Source of the DNA: Serratia microhaemolytica
GTDB taxonomy: Bacteria; Pseudomonadota; Gammaproteobacteria; Enterobacterales; Enterobacteriaceae
NCBI RefSeq assembly: GCF_004011885.1
Contig: NZ_ML137209.1
Coordinates: forward strand, 1-64,000
DNA: 64,000 nucleotides
Direction: 5' to 3'
The position numbers and the translations under genes were made by a program. The notes beneath the pieces were generated by a model. That model worked only from the letters and a program-made list of their open reading frames with translations, made no database searches and was not told the DNA's origin. Positions 10,601-21,336 of the stretch are shown here, in pieces; the first letter of the stretch is position 1; every line of letters begins with the position of its first letter.

Positions 10601-11125
10601 TCATGACTTAATCTTTAAACTGGCTAACACGGCAAATGGATTAGGCTTCTCCGCCTCGGCAGGCAGTGTGCCAAATACCATATCCGCTTCGGACACTTCA
10701 CAGTGTTCAGATTCATGTACCGGAACGACTGGTAGAGAGAGAATAATTTCATCCTCTATCATCGCCAGCAGATCGACCTGACCAAACTCGTCAACCTCAA
10801 TCGGCTCATAACCTTCCGGTAATGCCTCAGCCTGCTCATCACTAGCAACTGGGCTAAAACAATATGTTGTGCGGATGTGCTGAGTGAACTTTTCCGAACA
10901 ACGCTGACACATCAGTGCAACTGTGAGCTCAGCGTGCCCGGTAATCACCACCAAGCGCTGGTTATCGATGTTAAACGACAATTCGACGCTAACATCACTC
11001 TCCACACTGACCACAGATTCAGCAACACGGGTGACTTGGCCTGGCGCATAAACACCGGCATAATCTAAGCGTTTCTGAGCAGCTCGTGCTGCATCGATGG
11101 TCAGAGGTAACTTTACTTTTTGCAT
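10601..11125 (-). CDS. yceD: DUF177-family protein YceD (23S rRNA accumulation protein)
   Basis: This 174-residue protein belongs to the YceD/DUF177 family, whose members are implicated in 23S rRNA accumulation and are usually encoded before rpmF. A CxxC pair (C73 and C76 in MCQRCSEKF) is followed by an acidic region and the conserved [12 protein letters not shown] and [12 protein letters not shown] motifs. Length matches E. coli YceD within one residue. It is the first gene of the rpmF-plsX-fab run; the promoter should lie between 11126 and about 11200. The biochemical activity is not established by the sequence. Confidence 0.93.
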   Translation of the reverse strand: MQKVKLPLTIDAARAAQKRLDYAGVYAPGQVTRVAESVVSVESDVSVELSFNIDNQRLVVITGHAELTVALMCQRCSEKFTQHIRTTYCFSPVASDEQAEALPEGYEPIEVDEFGQVDLLAMIEDEIILSLPVVPVHESEHCEVSEADMVFGTLPAEAEKPNPFAVLASLKIKS

Positions 11126-11422
11126 AAGGCGCGCATATTAACTTTCCCGTGTCTGAGAGTCAATCACGCCTTTGCTCAATACACACTTTGCCGCACGATG
11201 CCAACTCGGATAACCGACTCACACACTGAGTACAGCACACCAACCTTGGCGCTTTTAGCACTAAAATCAAAAAAATCACAATCCCGCTCATCAGCCCTCA
11301 CGATTAAGCTACACGACGGATGACAGCCAGTTAACCCGGCAACGGCAACAAAAACGAGCACAATGAAACACTCTGCTTTACTATGTTGATTCTGTTTGCT
11401 TCACCATTTTCTGAGGTTACTT
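11126..11422. other. Intergenic region between divergent yceD and yceF
   Basis: About 300 bases separate two divergent genes. It should hold the yceD-rpmF promoter (minus strand) and the yceF promoter (plus strand), but I could not fix -35/-10 pairs with confidence. No convincing small gene is seen; the open frames here have no ribosome binding sites. Confidence 0.5.
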
Positions 11423-12013
11423 ATGCTGCCATTGATACTCGCATCCAGCTCGCCCTATCGTCGGCAACTGCTGGAAAAACTGAGCTTACCCTTTAGCTAT
11501 GCGACACCAAACGTTGATGAGACAGCACACGCCAATGAAAGCGCGCAGCAGTTAGTGTTACGCCTTGCCGTCGCAAAGGCGCAAGCATTGGCAGGCCGCT
11601 ATAACAATCACTTGATTATCGGTTCTGATCAAGTCTGCGTAATACGGGGGAAGATTACCGGTAAACCTGGTAGTGAACAGCGGGCACGCCAGCAGTTGCG
11701 TGATGCCAGCGGACAACGTGTGAGCTTCTACACCGGGTTAGCGCTCTATAACAGTAGTACCGAGCGATTACAAAGTTGCTGTGAGCTGTTTCAAGTTCAG
11801 TTTCGCTCACTGAGCGATGAGGAAATTGCCAACTATGTTAGCAAAGAGCAACCTATTAATTGTGCAGGCAGTTTCAAAAGTGAAGGGTTAGGTATCGCAC
11901 TGTTTGAACAACTGATCGGCACTGATCCCAACAGCTTGGTTGGTTTACCATTGATTGCATTACTTAACATGCTACGCCAAGAGGGGATTAATCCGCTTAC
12001 TTCAGCATCATAA
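11423..12013 (+). CDS. yceF: Maf-family nucleotide pyrophosphatase YceF
   Basis: This 196-residue enzyme is of the Maf/YceF house-cleaning family; E. coli YceF hydrolyses 7-methyl-GTP. The N-terminal [17 protein letters not shown], the central IIGSDQVC and the later GSFKSEGLG motifs mark the family. The start is the ATG at 11423, preceded by GAGG six bases upstream; an earlier in-frame TTG at 11396 gives an N-terminus not found in relatives. It is divergent from yceD and convergent with rluC, as in E. coli. Confidence 0.94.
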   Translation: MLPLILASSSPYRRQLLEKLSLPFSYATPNVDETAHANESAQQLVLRLAVAKAQALAGRYNNHLIIGSDQVCVIRGKITGKPGSEQRARQQLRDASGQRVSFYTGLALYNSSTERLQSCCELFQVQFRSLSDEEIANYVSKEQPINCAGSFKSEGLGIALFEQLIGTDPNSLVGLPLIALLNMLRQEGINPLTSAS

Positions 12014-12099
12014 CCCCTACCCGACAACCAGTACCACAAGGTGAGCATCAAGACACCATCCACAACCGATATGACCCCCGCTGACCATTAGCATTAGCG

Positions 12100-13062
12100 C
12101 TACCGCTTTTGCGCCTGCTGGCGTAATACCTGTAAACAGTGGCGTAACTGCTGATCCATCGGTGCCTGGATCGATAGCGTCTCACCGTTGGCAGGATGCT
12201 GAAAACGCAGCATGTTGGCATGTAAGAAGAGACGCTGAAGCCCAGTAGCGGCTAATTGTCGATCGAACTGCGTATCGCCATAACGGTCGTCAAATGCAAT
12301 TGGATGACCAGCATGCAGAGCATGTACCCGGATCTGGTGGGTGCGTCCCGTGATTGGACTGGCCTTAACTAACGTCGCACCAGCAAAACGCTCCTCTATC
12401 TTGAAACGAGTCTCTGAAGGCTTGCCGGCACTGTCTACACGCACGATGCGCTCACCGCTTTGCAGAATATTCTTCAGCAACGGTGCAGAGATCACCTTAC
12501 AGTGCGATTGCCATTCACCTCGCACCAGTGCCAAGTAATCTTTTTGCATCGTTTTCTGCCGTAACTGTTCGTGCAACGACAGCAGCACAGAGCGCTTTTT
12601 CGCCACCATCAAGATGCCTGAAGTATCGCGGTCAAGGCGGTGAACCAGTTCAAGAAAGCGTGCTTGTGGCCGTAGCGCACGCAAGCCTTCAATAACGCCA
12701 AAACTCAAGCCACTACCGCCATGCACCGCAGTACCTGAAGGTTTGTTAATCAGCAGCAGATGGTCATCTTCATACAGGATGCAGTCAACCAGCGCTGCCA
12801 CTTTATCCAATTTGGCAGAGACCGGTACTTCGTTACGTTCGGCAACACGCACCGGTGGGATACGCACGACATCGCCAACAACCAGCTTATACTCCGCTTT
12901 GACGCGCCCTTTGTTTACCCGTACTTCTCCCTTGCGCACAATACGGTAAATCAGACTTTTCGGTACCCCTTTAAGTCGTGCGAGTAAAAAATTGTCAATG
13001 CGTTGCCCCGCTTCATCATCGGTGATGTTGGCAAACTGAACGGTGAGATTATCTGTTTTCAT
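12100..13062 (-). CDS. rluC: 23S rRNA pseudouridine(955/2504/2580) synthase
   Basis: This 320-residue RluA-family enzyme modifies three uridines in 23S rRNA. An N-terminal S4 RNA-binding domain (about residues 15-75) precedes the synthase domain; the catalytic aspartate is D144 in HRLDRDTSG. KPSGTAVHGGSG and GRTHQIRVH are typical motifs. The ATG at 13062 gives the enteric N-terminus MKTDN; an ATG at 13089 would add nine residues. The gene is divergent from rne, and their promoters share the 575-base region between them. Confidence 0.95.
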   Translation of the reverse strand: MKTDNLTVQFANITDDEAGQRIDNFLLARLKGVPKSLIYRIVRKGEVRVNKGRVKAEYKLVVGDVVRIPPVRVAERNEVPVSAKLDKVAALVDCILYEDDHLLLINKPSGTAVHGGSGLSFGVIEGLRALRPQARFLELVHRLDRDTSGILMVAKKRSVLLSLHEQLRQKTMQKDYLALVRGEWQSHCKVISAPLLKNILQSGERIVRVDSAGKPSETRFKIEERFAGATLVKASPITGRTHQIRVHALHAGHPIAFDDRYGDTQFDRQLAATGLQRLFLHANMLRFQHPANGETLSIQAPMDQQLRHCLQVLRQQAQKR

Positions 13063-13637
13063 GCTGCAGAATTCTAAATAGTGCGGCATAATAGCGCCAC
13101 CTCTTTTTATGTGCTTAACTATCGGTGACCGTTACAGAAGAGTGGTAGCAGGTTACCTGCGGAAGTGGTAGCAGAAAAGTGTGAGCTTGTTTGAATACCG
13201 AAAACTTCTTTAACAATCAAATCAAATGGCACCTTGCCATTCCCCTGCAAGCAATGGGATAATAAGGAAATTTTCCGTCAAGTTCTGCGTTAGAACAGCT
13301 ATACTACGGAATTATAAGATTTGTCTGAACGCACAAAAGCGCAGCAATGGCATAAGACGTCATGTGCAATCAAACAATTAGCGGGCTGCGGGTCGCAGCT
13401 TGGCCGAAGTAAGTAGGGTTCGATCTGTCAATGCATAGCAGAGTCTATCCCTTTAATAGAAAAGTGCTGTTTTCGCAAAGAAATACAGGCTTACCGAGAT
13501 TTGCGCCCCAATGCAAGCGACAGCCGAGAGGCTGACGGTTTTGTGAGAAAACACGGGGTTTTCGGTTTTTAACTCGGCCATGAGGTTATTTCGTCCGCAG
13601 CTTTGTCAGTCATGTAAGAATAACGAGTAAGTGCAAG
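13063..13637 (+). promoter_or_regulatory. rluC-rne intergenic region with the long rne leader
   Basis: The 575-base gap between rluC (minus) and rne (plus) is where E. coli carries a leader of several hundred bases that lets RNase E limit its own mRNA. Its 3' part here looks conserved with E. coli from memory: ACAGCCGAGAGGCT near 13520, CGGCCATGAGGTTATTTCGTC near 13575, and AATAACGAGTAA just before the ATG. AGCGGGCTGCGGGTCGCAGC near 13380 can form a hairpin. Autoregulation is inferred from homology. Promoters were not resolved. Confidence 0.6.
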
Positions 13638-16600
13638 ATGAAAAGAATGTTGATTAACGCAACTCAGCAGGAAGAGTTGCGGGTTGCCCTAGTAGATGGG
13701 CAACGGTTGTACGATCTGGATATAGAAAGCCCAGGTCATGAACAGAAAAAAGCGAATATTTACAAAGGAAAGATCACTCGTATCGAGCCAAGCCTGGAAG
13801 CAGCGTTTGTTGATTACGGTGCCGAAAGGCATGGTTTTCTCCCGTTAAAAGAGATCGCTCGCGAATATTTCCCTCCCCATTACGCCGCTCATGGTCGTCC
13901 GAATATCAAAGACGTACTGCGTGAGGGGCAAGAAGTCATTGTCCAAGTTGATAAAGAAGAGCGTGGCAACAAAGGCGCCGCTTTAACCACTTTTATCAGC
14001 TTGGCCGGTAGTTATTTAGTCTTAATGCCAAATAACCCGCGTGCTGGCGGTATCTCTCGTCGCATTGAAGGCGACGACCGCACCGAGTTAAAAGAGGCAC
14101 TTTCTGCCTTGCAACTTCCTGACGGTATGGGCCTGATTGTCCGTACTGCAGGGGTGGGTAAGTCTGCCGATGCACTGCAATGGGATCTCTCTTTCCGTCT
14201 CAAGCACTGGGAGGCCATCAAGAAAGCTGCGGAAGGTCGCGCTGCTCCATTCCTGATCCACCAGGAAAGCAATGTGATTGTGCGTGCATTTCGCGACTAC
14301 CTACGCCCGGATATTGGTGAGATCCTGATTGATAACCCGAAAGTACTTGAGTTGGCCAAGGAGCATATTACTGCTTTAGGTCGTCCGGATTTTAGCAGTA
14401 AAATCAAGCTCTATAATGGCGAAATCCCGCTATTTAGCCATTATCAAATCGAATCACAGATCGAATCTGCATTTCAGCGCGAAGTGCGGTTGCCCTCTGG
14501 TGGTTCGATCGTTATCGACACTACCGAAGCACTCACCGCTATCGATATCAACTCTGCTCGTGCAACCCGTGGCGGTGACATTGAAGAGACTGCGTTCAAT
14601 ACCAACCTCGAAGCCGCAGATGAGATCGCTCGTCAATTGCGTCTGCGTGACTTAGGCGGCTTGATTGTTATCGATTTTATCGATATGACTCCGGTTCGTC
14701 ACCAGCGCGATGTGGAAAACCGCTTACGTGAAGCGGTGCGTCAGGATCGGGCGCGTATTCAGATTGGGCGTATTTCCCGTTTTGGTTTGCTGGAGATGTC
14801 ACGTCAACGCCTCAGCCCATCACTGGGCGAATCTAGCCACCATGTTTGCCCGCGTTGTAGCGGTACAGGGACTATCCGTGATAATGAGTCTTTGGCACTC
14901 TCGATTCTGCGTCTGATCGAAGAAGAAGCGCTCAAGGAGAACACGCAAGAAGTACACGCGATTGTGCCAGTACAAGTGGCCTCTTATCTACTGAATGAAA
15001 AGCGTGATGCGGTCAGTGCAATCGAGAAACGCCAAGGTGGTGTGAAAGCGATCATTGTTCCGAATGACCAAATGCAAACACCTCACTACTCGGTGCTGCG
15101 CGTGCGCAAGGGTGAAGAGAGACCCACACTCAGTTATCTACTACCTAAGCTGTATGAAGAAGAGGTCACCTCACCACAGGAAGAGGTTTCTGTCGAACGC
15201 AAACGCCCAGAGCAACCTGCACTGGCAACATTCGCTATCGCGCCCTCTTCGCTCTCCTCAAGTGAAGAGTCAGTTCTCACCAAAACCAGCTCAATCAGCC
15301 AACCAGCGGAGCCTGTTGTACTCGCCAGCAAACCTGGCTTGTTCAGTCGTCTGTTCTCAGGGCTTAAAGCACTGTTCAGCGCAACTGATAGCTCCAGTGG
15401 CAAAGCTAACTCAACCACTGCCACCCAAACGGCAGTAGAAAGCAACCGTAAGACTGAAAGTGGCCACTATCGCCAGCGCAATGGTCGTAAAAACGAGCGT
15501 GGCGATCGTAGAGAGCGCAGTGATCGTCATGAAGGGCGAGAAGGGCGTGACAGCCGTGATGGTCAGCGCCGTAATGGTCGCCGGAGCAATTCACAAGAGT
15601 TGATGTCAGAAAACTCGCTGAGCAGCACAGCCATCAACACTGCAACCGAAGATGCGGCAAAAAGCTCTCGCGATGAACAGCAACCCCGTCGAGAACCGCG
15701 TAATGAGCGTTCACGTCGTCGCACTGATGAGAAACGCTCAGGACAAGCCAAAGGCAAACCCGCAGAGATTGTAGAAACAAACCTCAACCAAGCGGAAGAT
15801 AGCCAAGAAGAGGCGCATCAACAACCGGCACAGCGTCGTCAACGTCGTGCTCTGATGCAGAGTGTCCGTGTATTGCCGATCGATGATGAAGATCTACATC
15901 AGGCTGCTGAGGAGCTACTGGCACCAAAAGGACCATCGAATCCTGTCGCTATCTCACAGAAAGATCAAGAAGACAATATTTTATCTCAAGCTGACCATGT
16001 ACCAACTCAAAACAGTGATTGGCTACAACGTGAGCAAAGTAATGTGACAAAACAGCCATCGCTGTCGCAACCAACATTACTTGCTATGCCCACAACCGCT
16101 TCTGATGCGGACAAAACTGTTTCGCCAGAGGCACGTGTCACAGCAGAGAACGGTCTTCCTCGCCGTTCTCGCCGTTCGCCACGCCATCTACGCGTGAGTG
16201 GTCAGCGTCGTCGCCGTTATCGTGATGAGCGTTATCCAAGCCACTCTCCAATGCCATTGGCAGGCGCGTTCGCCTCACCAGAAATGGCTTCAGGCAAAGT
16301 TTGGGTGCGTTATCCTGTGTCACAAGGTTTGCAACTAAACCAAAGCTCATCATTTGAGACTAACCCATTCACCAAACCGGCAGGCGTGATGCCAGGCTCG
16401 GAAATCGATGGTGAAATTGAGCTGTTAGCTGCTACTGCTATCAATACAAACGCAGCCGTTAGCGAACCGGTTCACGCTCTGGTGACGGATAACACCACAA
16501 CAGCAAACGACACGTTAACATCACTCGATGTTAACCAATCATTTGCTCAGCCGGTGTTGTCGACAACTGAGCAGACGGCAGCGCTGGAGACGGAAGCTAT

Positions 16601-17144
16601 GCAGCAACATGATGTCATAGCGCAGAACGATCCTGTAGAGCCGCTCAATGTCGCACCCCAGATCCAGATAGCAGTTGAGCAGCCAGTAGAGCACTGGCAA
16701 CCGGATGCACAAGCAGAAGAACCAGTTGCAGCACCGGTTGAGACAGGGGTCACCACCGCAGTGGAAGAACCCATCACGGGTGCTGATGGTCCATGCGCAG
16801 AGACCGAGTTACTCTCTACAACATTACCGTCGCTCGAGGTGATGCCCGCAGTATTGGTTAATGTTGAAACAACACGTGCTGAAACAACTGAGGTTACAAT
16901 ACCGCTAACTGATCCCAACAGTGGATTAGCTAACGCGCATCCGCAACCATTAGCACGCTACAAACATATTGCCAGCGCACCGATGACTAAAGCTCCAGCA
17001 CCGGTTTACCATGCAGCATCGGTGGTTGTCAGCAATTGGCAGCGCCCTGCGTTCAACTTTAATGGCAAAGGTTCTGCTGGTGCTCACACTGCTGTCGAGC
17101 ATGCCAGTGCAGCAGCGGCTAAACCTCAGCAAGCAAACGAGTAA
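13638..17144 (+). CDS. rne: Ribonuclease E
   Basis: This 1168-residue endoribonuclease initiates mRNA decay and processes rRNA and tRNA; it scaffolds the degradosome on the inner membrane. The catalytic half has an S1 domain (about 35-125), catalytic D303 and D346, and the zinc-link C404 and C407 in CPRCSGTG. The C-terminal half is disordered: an amphipathic membrane anchor at about 565-582 ([15 protein letters not shown]), an arginine-rich RNA-binding segment at about 615-655, a second one near 840-870, and a C-terminal tail likely to bind PNPase. It is about 100 residues longer than E. coli RNase E, all in the disordered half. A weak hairpin (17164-17187) follows without a clear U-tract. 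Confidence 0.97.
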   Translation: MKRMLINATQQEELRVALVDGQRLYDLDIESPGHEQKKANIYKGKITRIEPSLEAAFVDYGAERHGFLPLKEIAREYFPPHYAAHGRPNIKDVLREGQEVIVQVDKEERGNKGAALTTFISLAGSYLVLMPNNPRAGGISRRIEGDDRTELKEALSALQLPDGMGLIVRTAGVGKSADALQWDLSFRLKHWEAIKKAAEGRAAPFLIHQESNVIVRAFRDYLRPDIGEILIDNPKVLELAKEHITALGRPDFSSKIKLYNGEIPLFSHYQIESQIESAFQREVRLPSGGSIVIDTTEALTAIDINSARATRGGDIEETAFNTNLEAADEIARQLRLRDLGGLIVIDFIDMTPVRHQRDVENRLREAVRQDRARIQIGRISRFGLLEMSRQRLSPSLGESSHHVCPRCSGTGTIRDNESLALSILRLIEEEALKENTQEVHAIVPVQVASYLLNEKRDAVSAIEKRQGGVKAIIVPNDQMQTPHYSVLRVRKGEERPTLSYLLPKLYEEEVTSPQEEVSVERKRPEQPALATFAIAPSSLSSSEESVLTKTSSISQPAEPVVLASKPGLFSRLFSGLKALFSATDSSSGKANSTTATQTAVESNRKTESGHYRQRNGRKNERGDRRERSDRHEGREGRDSRDGQRRNGRRSNSQELMSENSLSSTAINTATEDAAKSSRDEQQPRREPRNERSRRRTDEKRSGQAKGKPAEIVETNLNQAEDSQEEAHQQPAQRRQRRALMQSVRVLPIDDEDLHQAAEELLAPKGPSNPVAISQKDQEDNILSQADHVPTQNSDWLQREQSNVTKQPSLSQPTLLAMPTTASDADKTVSPEARVTAENGLPRRSRRSPRHLRVSGQRRRRYRDERYPSHSPMPLAGAFASPEMASGKVWVRYPVSQGLQLNQSSSFETNPFTKPAGVMPGSEIDGEIELLAATAINTNAAVSEPVHALVTDNTTTANDTLTSLDVNQSFAQPVLSTTEQTAALETEAMQQHDVIAQNDPVEPLNVAPQIQIAVEQPVEHWQPDAQAEEPVAAPVETGVTTAVEEPITGADGPCAETELLSTTLPSLEVMPAVLVNVETTRAETTEVTIPLTDPNSGLANAHPQPLARYKHIASAPMTKAPAPVYHAASVVVSNWQRPAFNFNGKGSAGAHTAVEHASAAAAKPQQANE

Positions 17145-17222
17145 GCATAGATATACCGGTTACCCGCCCAGCGCAGTTTCTGGGCGGAGTTCGTTACTGC
17201 CGCTCCTTTCTTTTTGACTATC

Positions 17223-17236
17223 GGAGTACAGCTCCA
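17223..17236 (+). promoter_or_regulatory. Small hairpin over the pyrC ribosome binding site
   Basis: The Shine-Dalgarno GGAG (17223-17226) can pair with CTCC (17232-17235), immediately before the pyrC ATG. In E. coli, pyrC is repressed in pyrimidine excess by a leader hairpin hiding the ribosome binding site in transcripts that start at a purine. The same arrangement is inferred here; the start site was not located. Confidence 0.5.
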
Positions 17237-18301
17237 ATGATCACTCAGCCTCAAACATTGAAAATTCGCCGTCCAGACGATTGGCACTTACATCTGCGTG
17301 ATGACACCATGCTGCAGGCCGTGCTGCCCTACAGCAGCCAGGTTTTTGGTCGCGCAATTGTGATGCCAAATCTGGCAGATCCCATTACCAGCATCGCCAA
17401 AGCGCGTCGCTATCGTGAACGAATTCTTGCTGCCATTCCCGCCAATCATCATTTTACTCCGCTAATGACCTGTTACCTGACTGATTCACTCACCGCTTCT
17501 GAACTGGTGACTGGATTTGAACAAGGTGTTTTTAGTGCTGCCAAGCTCTACCCTGCTCATGCGACCACCAACTCAAGCCATGGAGTCAGTGACATCTCTG
17601 CAATCTACCCGCTATTTGAGCAGATGCAGAATATCGGTATGCCGCTGTTGATCCACGGTGAAGTCACCGATCCAACGGTTGATATTTTTGATCGCGAGGC
17701 ACGATTTATCGAACAGGTGATGATGCCAATCCGGCGACAGTTTCCTGAACTAAAAATCGTTTTCGAACATATCACTACCAAAGAAGCCGCACAGTATGTA
17801 CTGGAAGGGGATCGCTTTTTGGCGGCAACTGTTACTCCACAGCATTTGATGTTTAATCGCAACCACATGCTAGTCGGTGGCATCCGGCCCCATCTGTTCT
17901 GTTTACCCATCCTAAAACGTAACATACACCAAGAGGCACTACGTGCTGCAGTAGCCAGCGGTTGTGACCGTTTCTTCCTGGGTACCGATTCAGCACCACA
18001 TACCAGATTGCGTAAAGAGTCTAGCTGCGGCTGCGCTGGTGTTTTCAATGCACCGAATGCTATTGCGGTTTATGCGACGATCTTTGAACAACTGGGGGCA
18101 CTAGATCAATTGGAGGCCTTCAGTTCGCTTAACGGTCCGCGTTTCTACGGCGTACCGCTCAATGAAGATTTCATTGTGCTTACACGCAGTGCCGTCACTC
18201 AGCCGAGTGAAATTCTCGTCGCGGATGAGAGTATAGTGCCGTTCTTAGCGGGTGAGCAGATTAACTGGTCTGTAGTTAACCAATCCCCTCTCTTGGGTTA
18301 A
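17237..18301 (+). CDS. pyrC: Dihydroorotase
   Basis: This 354-residue amidohydrolase cyclises carbamoyl aspartate to dihydroorotate in pyrimidine synthesis. Zinc ligands H17 and H19 lie in DWHLHLRD, the carboxylated lysine is K103 in AAKLYPA, and the catalytic aspartate is in FLGTDSAPH. Length is close to E. coli PyrC (348). It begins 92 bases after rne. In E. coli the two genes are separated by a long stretch including grxB, mviN and the flagellar operons, none of which is present here. dinI follows, as in E. coli. Confidence 0.97.
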   Translation: MITQPQTLKIRRPDDWHLHLRDDTMLQAVLPYSSQVFGRAIVMPNLADPITSIAKARRYRERILAAIPANHHFTPLMTCYLTDSLTASELVTGFEQGVFSAAKLYPAHATTNSSHGVSDISAIYPLFEQMQNIGMPLLIHGEVTDPTVDIFDREARFIEQVMMPIRRQFPELKIVFEHITTKEAAQYVLEGDRFLAATVTPQHLMFNRNHMLVGGIRPHLFCLPILKRNIHQEALRAAVASGCDRFFLGTDSAPHTRLRKESSCGCAGVFNAPNAIAVYATIFEQLGALDQLEAFSSLNGPRFYGVPLNEDFIVLTRSAVTQPSEILVADESIVPFLAGEQINWSVVNQSPLLG

Positions 18302-18328
18302 CGCTCCTACTTGCCTTCAAGCAAAAAT

Positions 18329-18348
18329 CACTGTATAAAAAAACAGTA
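18329..18348 (+). promoter_or_regulatory. LexA (SOS) box upstream of dinI
   Basis: The sequence CACTGTATAAAAAAACAGTA fits the LexA consensus CTG-N10-CAG exactly (CTG at 18331, CAG at 18344), with an AT-rich core. It ends 17 bases before the dinI start codon, so LexA bound here should block the dinI promoter, consistent with SOS induction in relatives. Confidence 0.9.
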
Positions 18349-18365
18349 TTAACTTGGAGGCAACT

Positions 18366-18605
18366 ATGCGTGTCGAAATCACTTTAGATAAAACCAAACC
18401 CCTACCGTCTGGCGCTATCGAAGCATTAACAGACGAGCTGACTAAGCGAATCAACCATCACCTGCCTGATACCCGCGTACAGGTACGCTATGCTGGCAGC
18501 AATGCACTCTCTGTGATTGGTGGTGCTAAAACAGATAAAATCCTGGTTGAGGAGATCTTGCAGCAAACCTGGGAGAGCGCCGACGACTGGTTTAGCCCCG
18601 AGTGA
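18366..18605 (+). CDS. dinI: DNA damage-inducible protein DinI
   Basis: This 79-residue protein binds RecA filaments; in E. coli it stabilises them and tunes LexA and UmuD cleavage. The core SNALSVIGGAKTDK and the C-terminal acidic motif TWESADDWF, which contacts RecA, are conserved. The ATG at 18366 follows GGAGG with five-base spacing; an upstream TTG at 18354 overlaps this ribosome binding site and is rejected. A LexA box lies directly upstream. It follows pyrC on the same strand but is expected to be a separate SOS transcript. Confidence 0.95.
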   Translation: MRVEITLDKTKPLPSGAIEALTDELTKRINHHLPDTRVQVRYAGSNALSVIGGAKTDKILVEEILQQTWESADDWFSPE

Positions 18606-18828
18606 TAATCGGCCAGCAATACTCTTCAATTGCGATGCGACAGATTGGTTTCTATCCCCTTCACTAAGGCACGACAGTTACAATCTAAACAGACAGAGTA
18701 GCTACAATCATGTGAAAACTTAGCCATCAACCACGAAGATACGTTACAAAAACAAATTTACTGTTGCTTTTATGCTGGTTGATGTTTCATGATGACTGTT
18801 CAAGACTGAATTAGGGTTGGGAAAAATC

Positions 18829-19383
18829 ATGCTTTGGAAAAATACTGCCGACCGTTTTGGTCATGTGTCGGTTCTGCTCCATTGGTTAGTTGCTATCGTC
18901 GTGTACGGAATGTTTGCTCTCGGTCTGTGGATGGTGACATTAGGCTACTATGATACTTGGTACCATCGCGCACCAGAGCTGCATAAAAGCATTGGTATGC
19001 TGCTATTTATTATCATGATTGTGCGCGTTATCTGGCGCTTTATTTCACCGCCACCTAAACCGCTGGCAAGCTATAGCGTAGCGACACGCATTGTGTCACA
19101 TCTAGTGCAAATCGCGCTCTATGTCGTTCTATTTACTATTTTGCTAAGTGGCTATTTCATCTCCACCGCAAGTGGTGATGCTATCTCGGTGTTTGGCTGG
19201 TTTGACATTCCGGCAACTGTAAGTGGCCCAGCCACTCTGGTTGATACTGCTGGTGATATCCATCTATACCTCGCTTGGTCTGTAGTTTTGCTTTCTGTTT
19301 TGCATGCACTCGCTGCGTTAAAGCATCATTTTATCGATCGTGATAGCACGTTAAAACGTATGCTCGGTGGCAGTAACAATTAA
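18829..19383 (+). CDS. yceJ: Cytochrome b561 family protein YceJ
   Basis: This 184-residue integral membrane protein has four predicted membrane helices. Histidines suited to ligating two b-type hemes occur in LLHWLVA, PELHKSIG, DIHLYLAW and VLHALAALKHHF. Such proteins pass electrons between quinol and periplasmic acceptors; the exact partner of YceJ is not established. The sequence resembles E. coli YceJ over its whole length, including GLWMVTLGYYDTWYH. It lies 73 bases upstream of yceI on the same strand, as in E. coli, so the two are probably cotranscribed. Confidence 0.92.
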   Translation: MLWKNTADRFGHVSVLLHWLVAIVVYGMFALGLWMVTLGYYDTWYHRAPELHKSIGMLLFIIMIVRVIWRFISPPPKPLASYSVATRIVSHLVQIALYVVLFTILLSGYFISTASGDAISVFGWFDIPATVSGPATLVDTAGDIHLYLAWSVVLLSVLHALAALKHHFIDRDSTLKRMLGGSNN

Positions 19384-19456
19384 TTTTTCGTGAGCGTCAT
19401 TGCCTTCAATTGTTGTCAATGAATAAACTCATCTTATTATCTGTGTGGAGATTTTT

Positions 19457-20038
19457 ATGTTGTTGAAAAAAAACCTAACTGCGCTGGCTGCAAGTATGTT
19501 GCTACTCAGCTCTGTTTCTGTGCTTGCCGCGAACTATAAGATCGACAAGCAAGGACAACATGCCTTTGTTGAATTCCGCATTAAACACCTAGGCTATAGC
19601 TGGGTTTATGGTTCATTTAAGGATTTTGATGGTTCTTTTTCATTCGATGAAACAGATCTAACGAAAAATAAAGTGAACGTTACCATTAATACCGCGAGTG
19701 TTGATACCAACCACACTGAACGCGATAAGCATCTACGTAGCTCAGCATTTCTTAACGTTGACAAACACAAGCAAGCGACTTTCAAGTCAACAGAAGTGAA
19801 AAAAGCAGGTGATGGTTACGCAATTATTGGTGATCTCACCCTGAATGGTGTCACTAAGCCGGTAACCTTAGATGCAAAATTGATTGGGCAAGGTAATGAT
19901 CCGTGGGGTAATTATCGTGCTGGTTTTGAAGCACACGGCAATATTACACTGAAAGATTTTGCCATTAAAACTGATTTAGGTCCTGCGTCTCAACAGGTAG
20001 AGCTGATTATTTCTGTTGAAGGCGTACGCGAAAAATAG
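19457..20038 (+). CDS. yceI: YceI-family periplasmic lipid-binding protein
   Basis: This 193-residue protein has a signal peptide cut after about residue 22 (VSVLAA then NYKID) and one YceI domain, a lipocalin-like barrel that binds polyisoprenoid or other amphipathic lipids. E. coli YceI is a periplasmic, base-induced protein. The start at 19457 follows GGAG with six-base spacing; an alternative start at 19445 would overlap this site. It follows yceJ directly. The motif [12 protein letters not shown] and the C-terminal [11 protein letters not shown] are typical. Confidence 0.93.
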   Translation: MLLKKNLTALAASMLLLSSVSVLAANYKIDKQGQHAFVEFRIKHLGYSWVYGSFKDFDGSFSFDETDLTKNKVNVTINTASVDTNHTERDKHLRSSAFLNVDKHKQATFKSTEVKKAGDGYAIIGDLTLNGVTKPVTLDAKLIGQGNDPWGNYRAGFEAHGNITLKDFAIKTDLGPASQQVELIISVEGVREK

Positions 20039-20715
20039 TGACGCTGACCTCGGTTCACAATAACTTTTTACAGCACGAAAAGAGCGCTCTGAAAAGAGTG
20101 AACTGAAATAGTAGGTTTTTAACTAGCAGATTGAAAAGCATATTTATTGCTATTAATTTTCCAGTTTGCCAGTCGACAAACCACTTCCTCTTTAAGTCTC
20201 CCTTTTCAGGGAGACTTAGTTTTTCCCATCTTGTATATCATTATACCGTCAGCAGGCGATGCAGGTTGAAATCATCAGTGAATCAGCCTAATTCAAGTAG
20301 AGTTATCAATCATCATACTAAGTTATCAGTATAACCTCTTGAGGTGAATGCTATCGCTGTCACTTAAAAGGTCGAACATGCTACATCCACAACGCTCAGT
20401 GTATTGAGGGTATTTTAATATCAATTTCCACTTTTAAATCAATAAATTATGCGAAATTAAATTCACGACCAGTTAAAAATATAGCCTCATAAAAACCGAT
20501 TTAGAATAACTGCCAATGTGTACTGCAAGTAAACCAATTGTAAGCTGATAGTCGCCAGCGTATAAAACGTATACTTTCGAGATATTATCTACAAATCAGT
20601 TGTTCACCGCATTTGGTATATTGATAGTAACCCATTGTTTGATCTCCCCTCTATTACGCGGCGCAGATAAAACATTCTCGCTACGTCTTTACCCTGTTAT
20701 TAGCACCACCCACTT
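20039..20715. other. Long intergenic region, largely empty
   Basis: This AT-rich stretch of 677 bases lies between yceI and a TetR-like gene on the opposite strand. Apart from the terminator at 20194-20225 I see no supported gene; frames are short and lack ribosome binding sites. In E. coli yceA lies beyond yceI and is missing here. Confidence 0.6.
20194..20225 (+). terminator. Rho-independent terminator downstream of yceI
   Basis: A perfect 9-bp stem (AAGTCTCCC at 20194-20202 with GGGAGACTT at 20209-20217) with a six-base loop is followed by AG and five T. It lies about 155 bases after yceI and probably ends the yceJ-yceI transcript. Confidence 0.85.
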
Positions 20716-21336
20716 TCATGGATTGTTCTCTTGCAGCGCCTGGCGTAACATCAATTTTGCTCCCCAAACTGTGAGTTCAATAATTTCCTCTTTCGTCAAG
20801 CCAAAACCATCTTTCAGCACTGTTAACGCCTCAGTACCATAAAGTACCGATAACAACATCACTAAGCGCTGAATGACCTCTTTGGGTAACTGATTATTCA
20901 GTGGCGAAAGTGCATCGGAGAGCACATTTTTGCGATAATTTGTCTGCACTAACCCCTTGCTCTGCATTTCACTATCACTGACCATGTAATCCTGCCAACG
21001 TTGCTGGGCAATACGCATCGCATCTCGCATTAATGCTTCATGCAGATCGAGCTGTTCAAATCCCCATGTCAGCAACGTTTCAAGATTGTCCTCAGCTGAA
21101 TTACCGACAGGAGGGCTATCAAAGTTACTAATCAAGTGCTTAACCATATACTCAACAAACTCACCGTATGTAGAAAAATAACTTTTCAACGTTACTTTGG
21201 CGTACTCAGCTTCTCGAGTAACTTCCTCCGGAGAAGGAAATTTCTTCTCTTGATAGAGCCTCAGGGCTGCATGAGTCAAACGTTCCAGGGTTCTACGGCG
21301 AACAGGAGAGAGATTGTTTTCATCAAACAAAATCAT
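20716..21336 (-). CDS. TetR-like transcriptional regulator
   Basis: This 206-residue protein has an N-terminal region (about 14-60) that fits a TetR-type helix-turn-helix: LERLTHAALRLYQEK, then TREAEYAKVTLKSYFSTYGEFVEYM. The recognition helix is less canonical than usual. The C-terminal helical region would bind a ligand and dimerise; no ligand is suggested by sequence. The start has a good ribosome binding site (GAGGTAA). No obvious target gene adjoins it, and its neighbours are gene-poor. I do not recognise a specific orthologue. Confidence 0.7.
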   Translation of the reverse strand: MILFDENNLSPVRRRTLERLTHAALRLYQEKKFPSPEEVTREAEYAKVTLKSYFSTYGEFVEYMVKHLISNFDSPPVGNSAEDNLETLLTWGFEQLDLHEALMRDAMRIAQQRWQDYMVSDSEMQSKGLVQTNYRKNVLSDALSPLNNQLPKEVIQRLVMLLSVLYGTEALTVLKDGFGLTKEEIIELTVWGAKLMLRQALQENNP

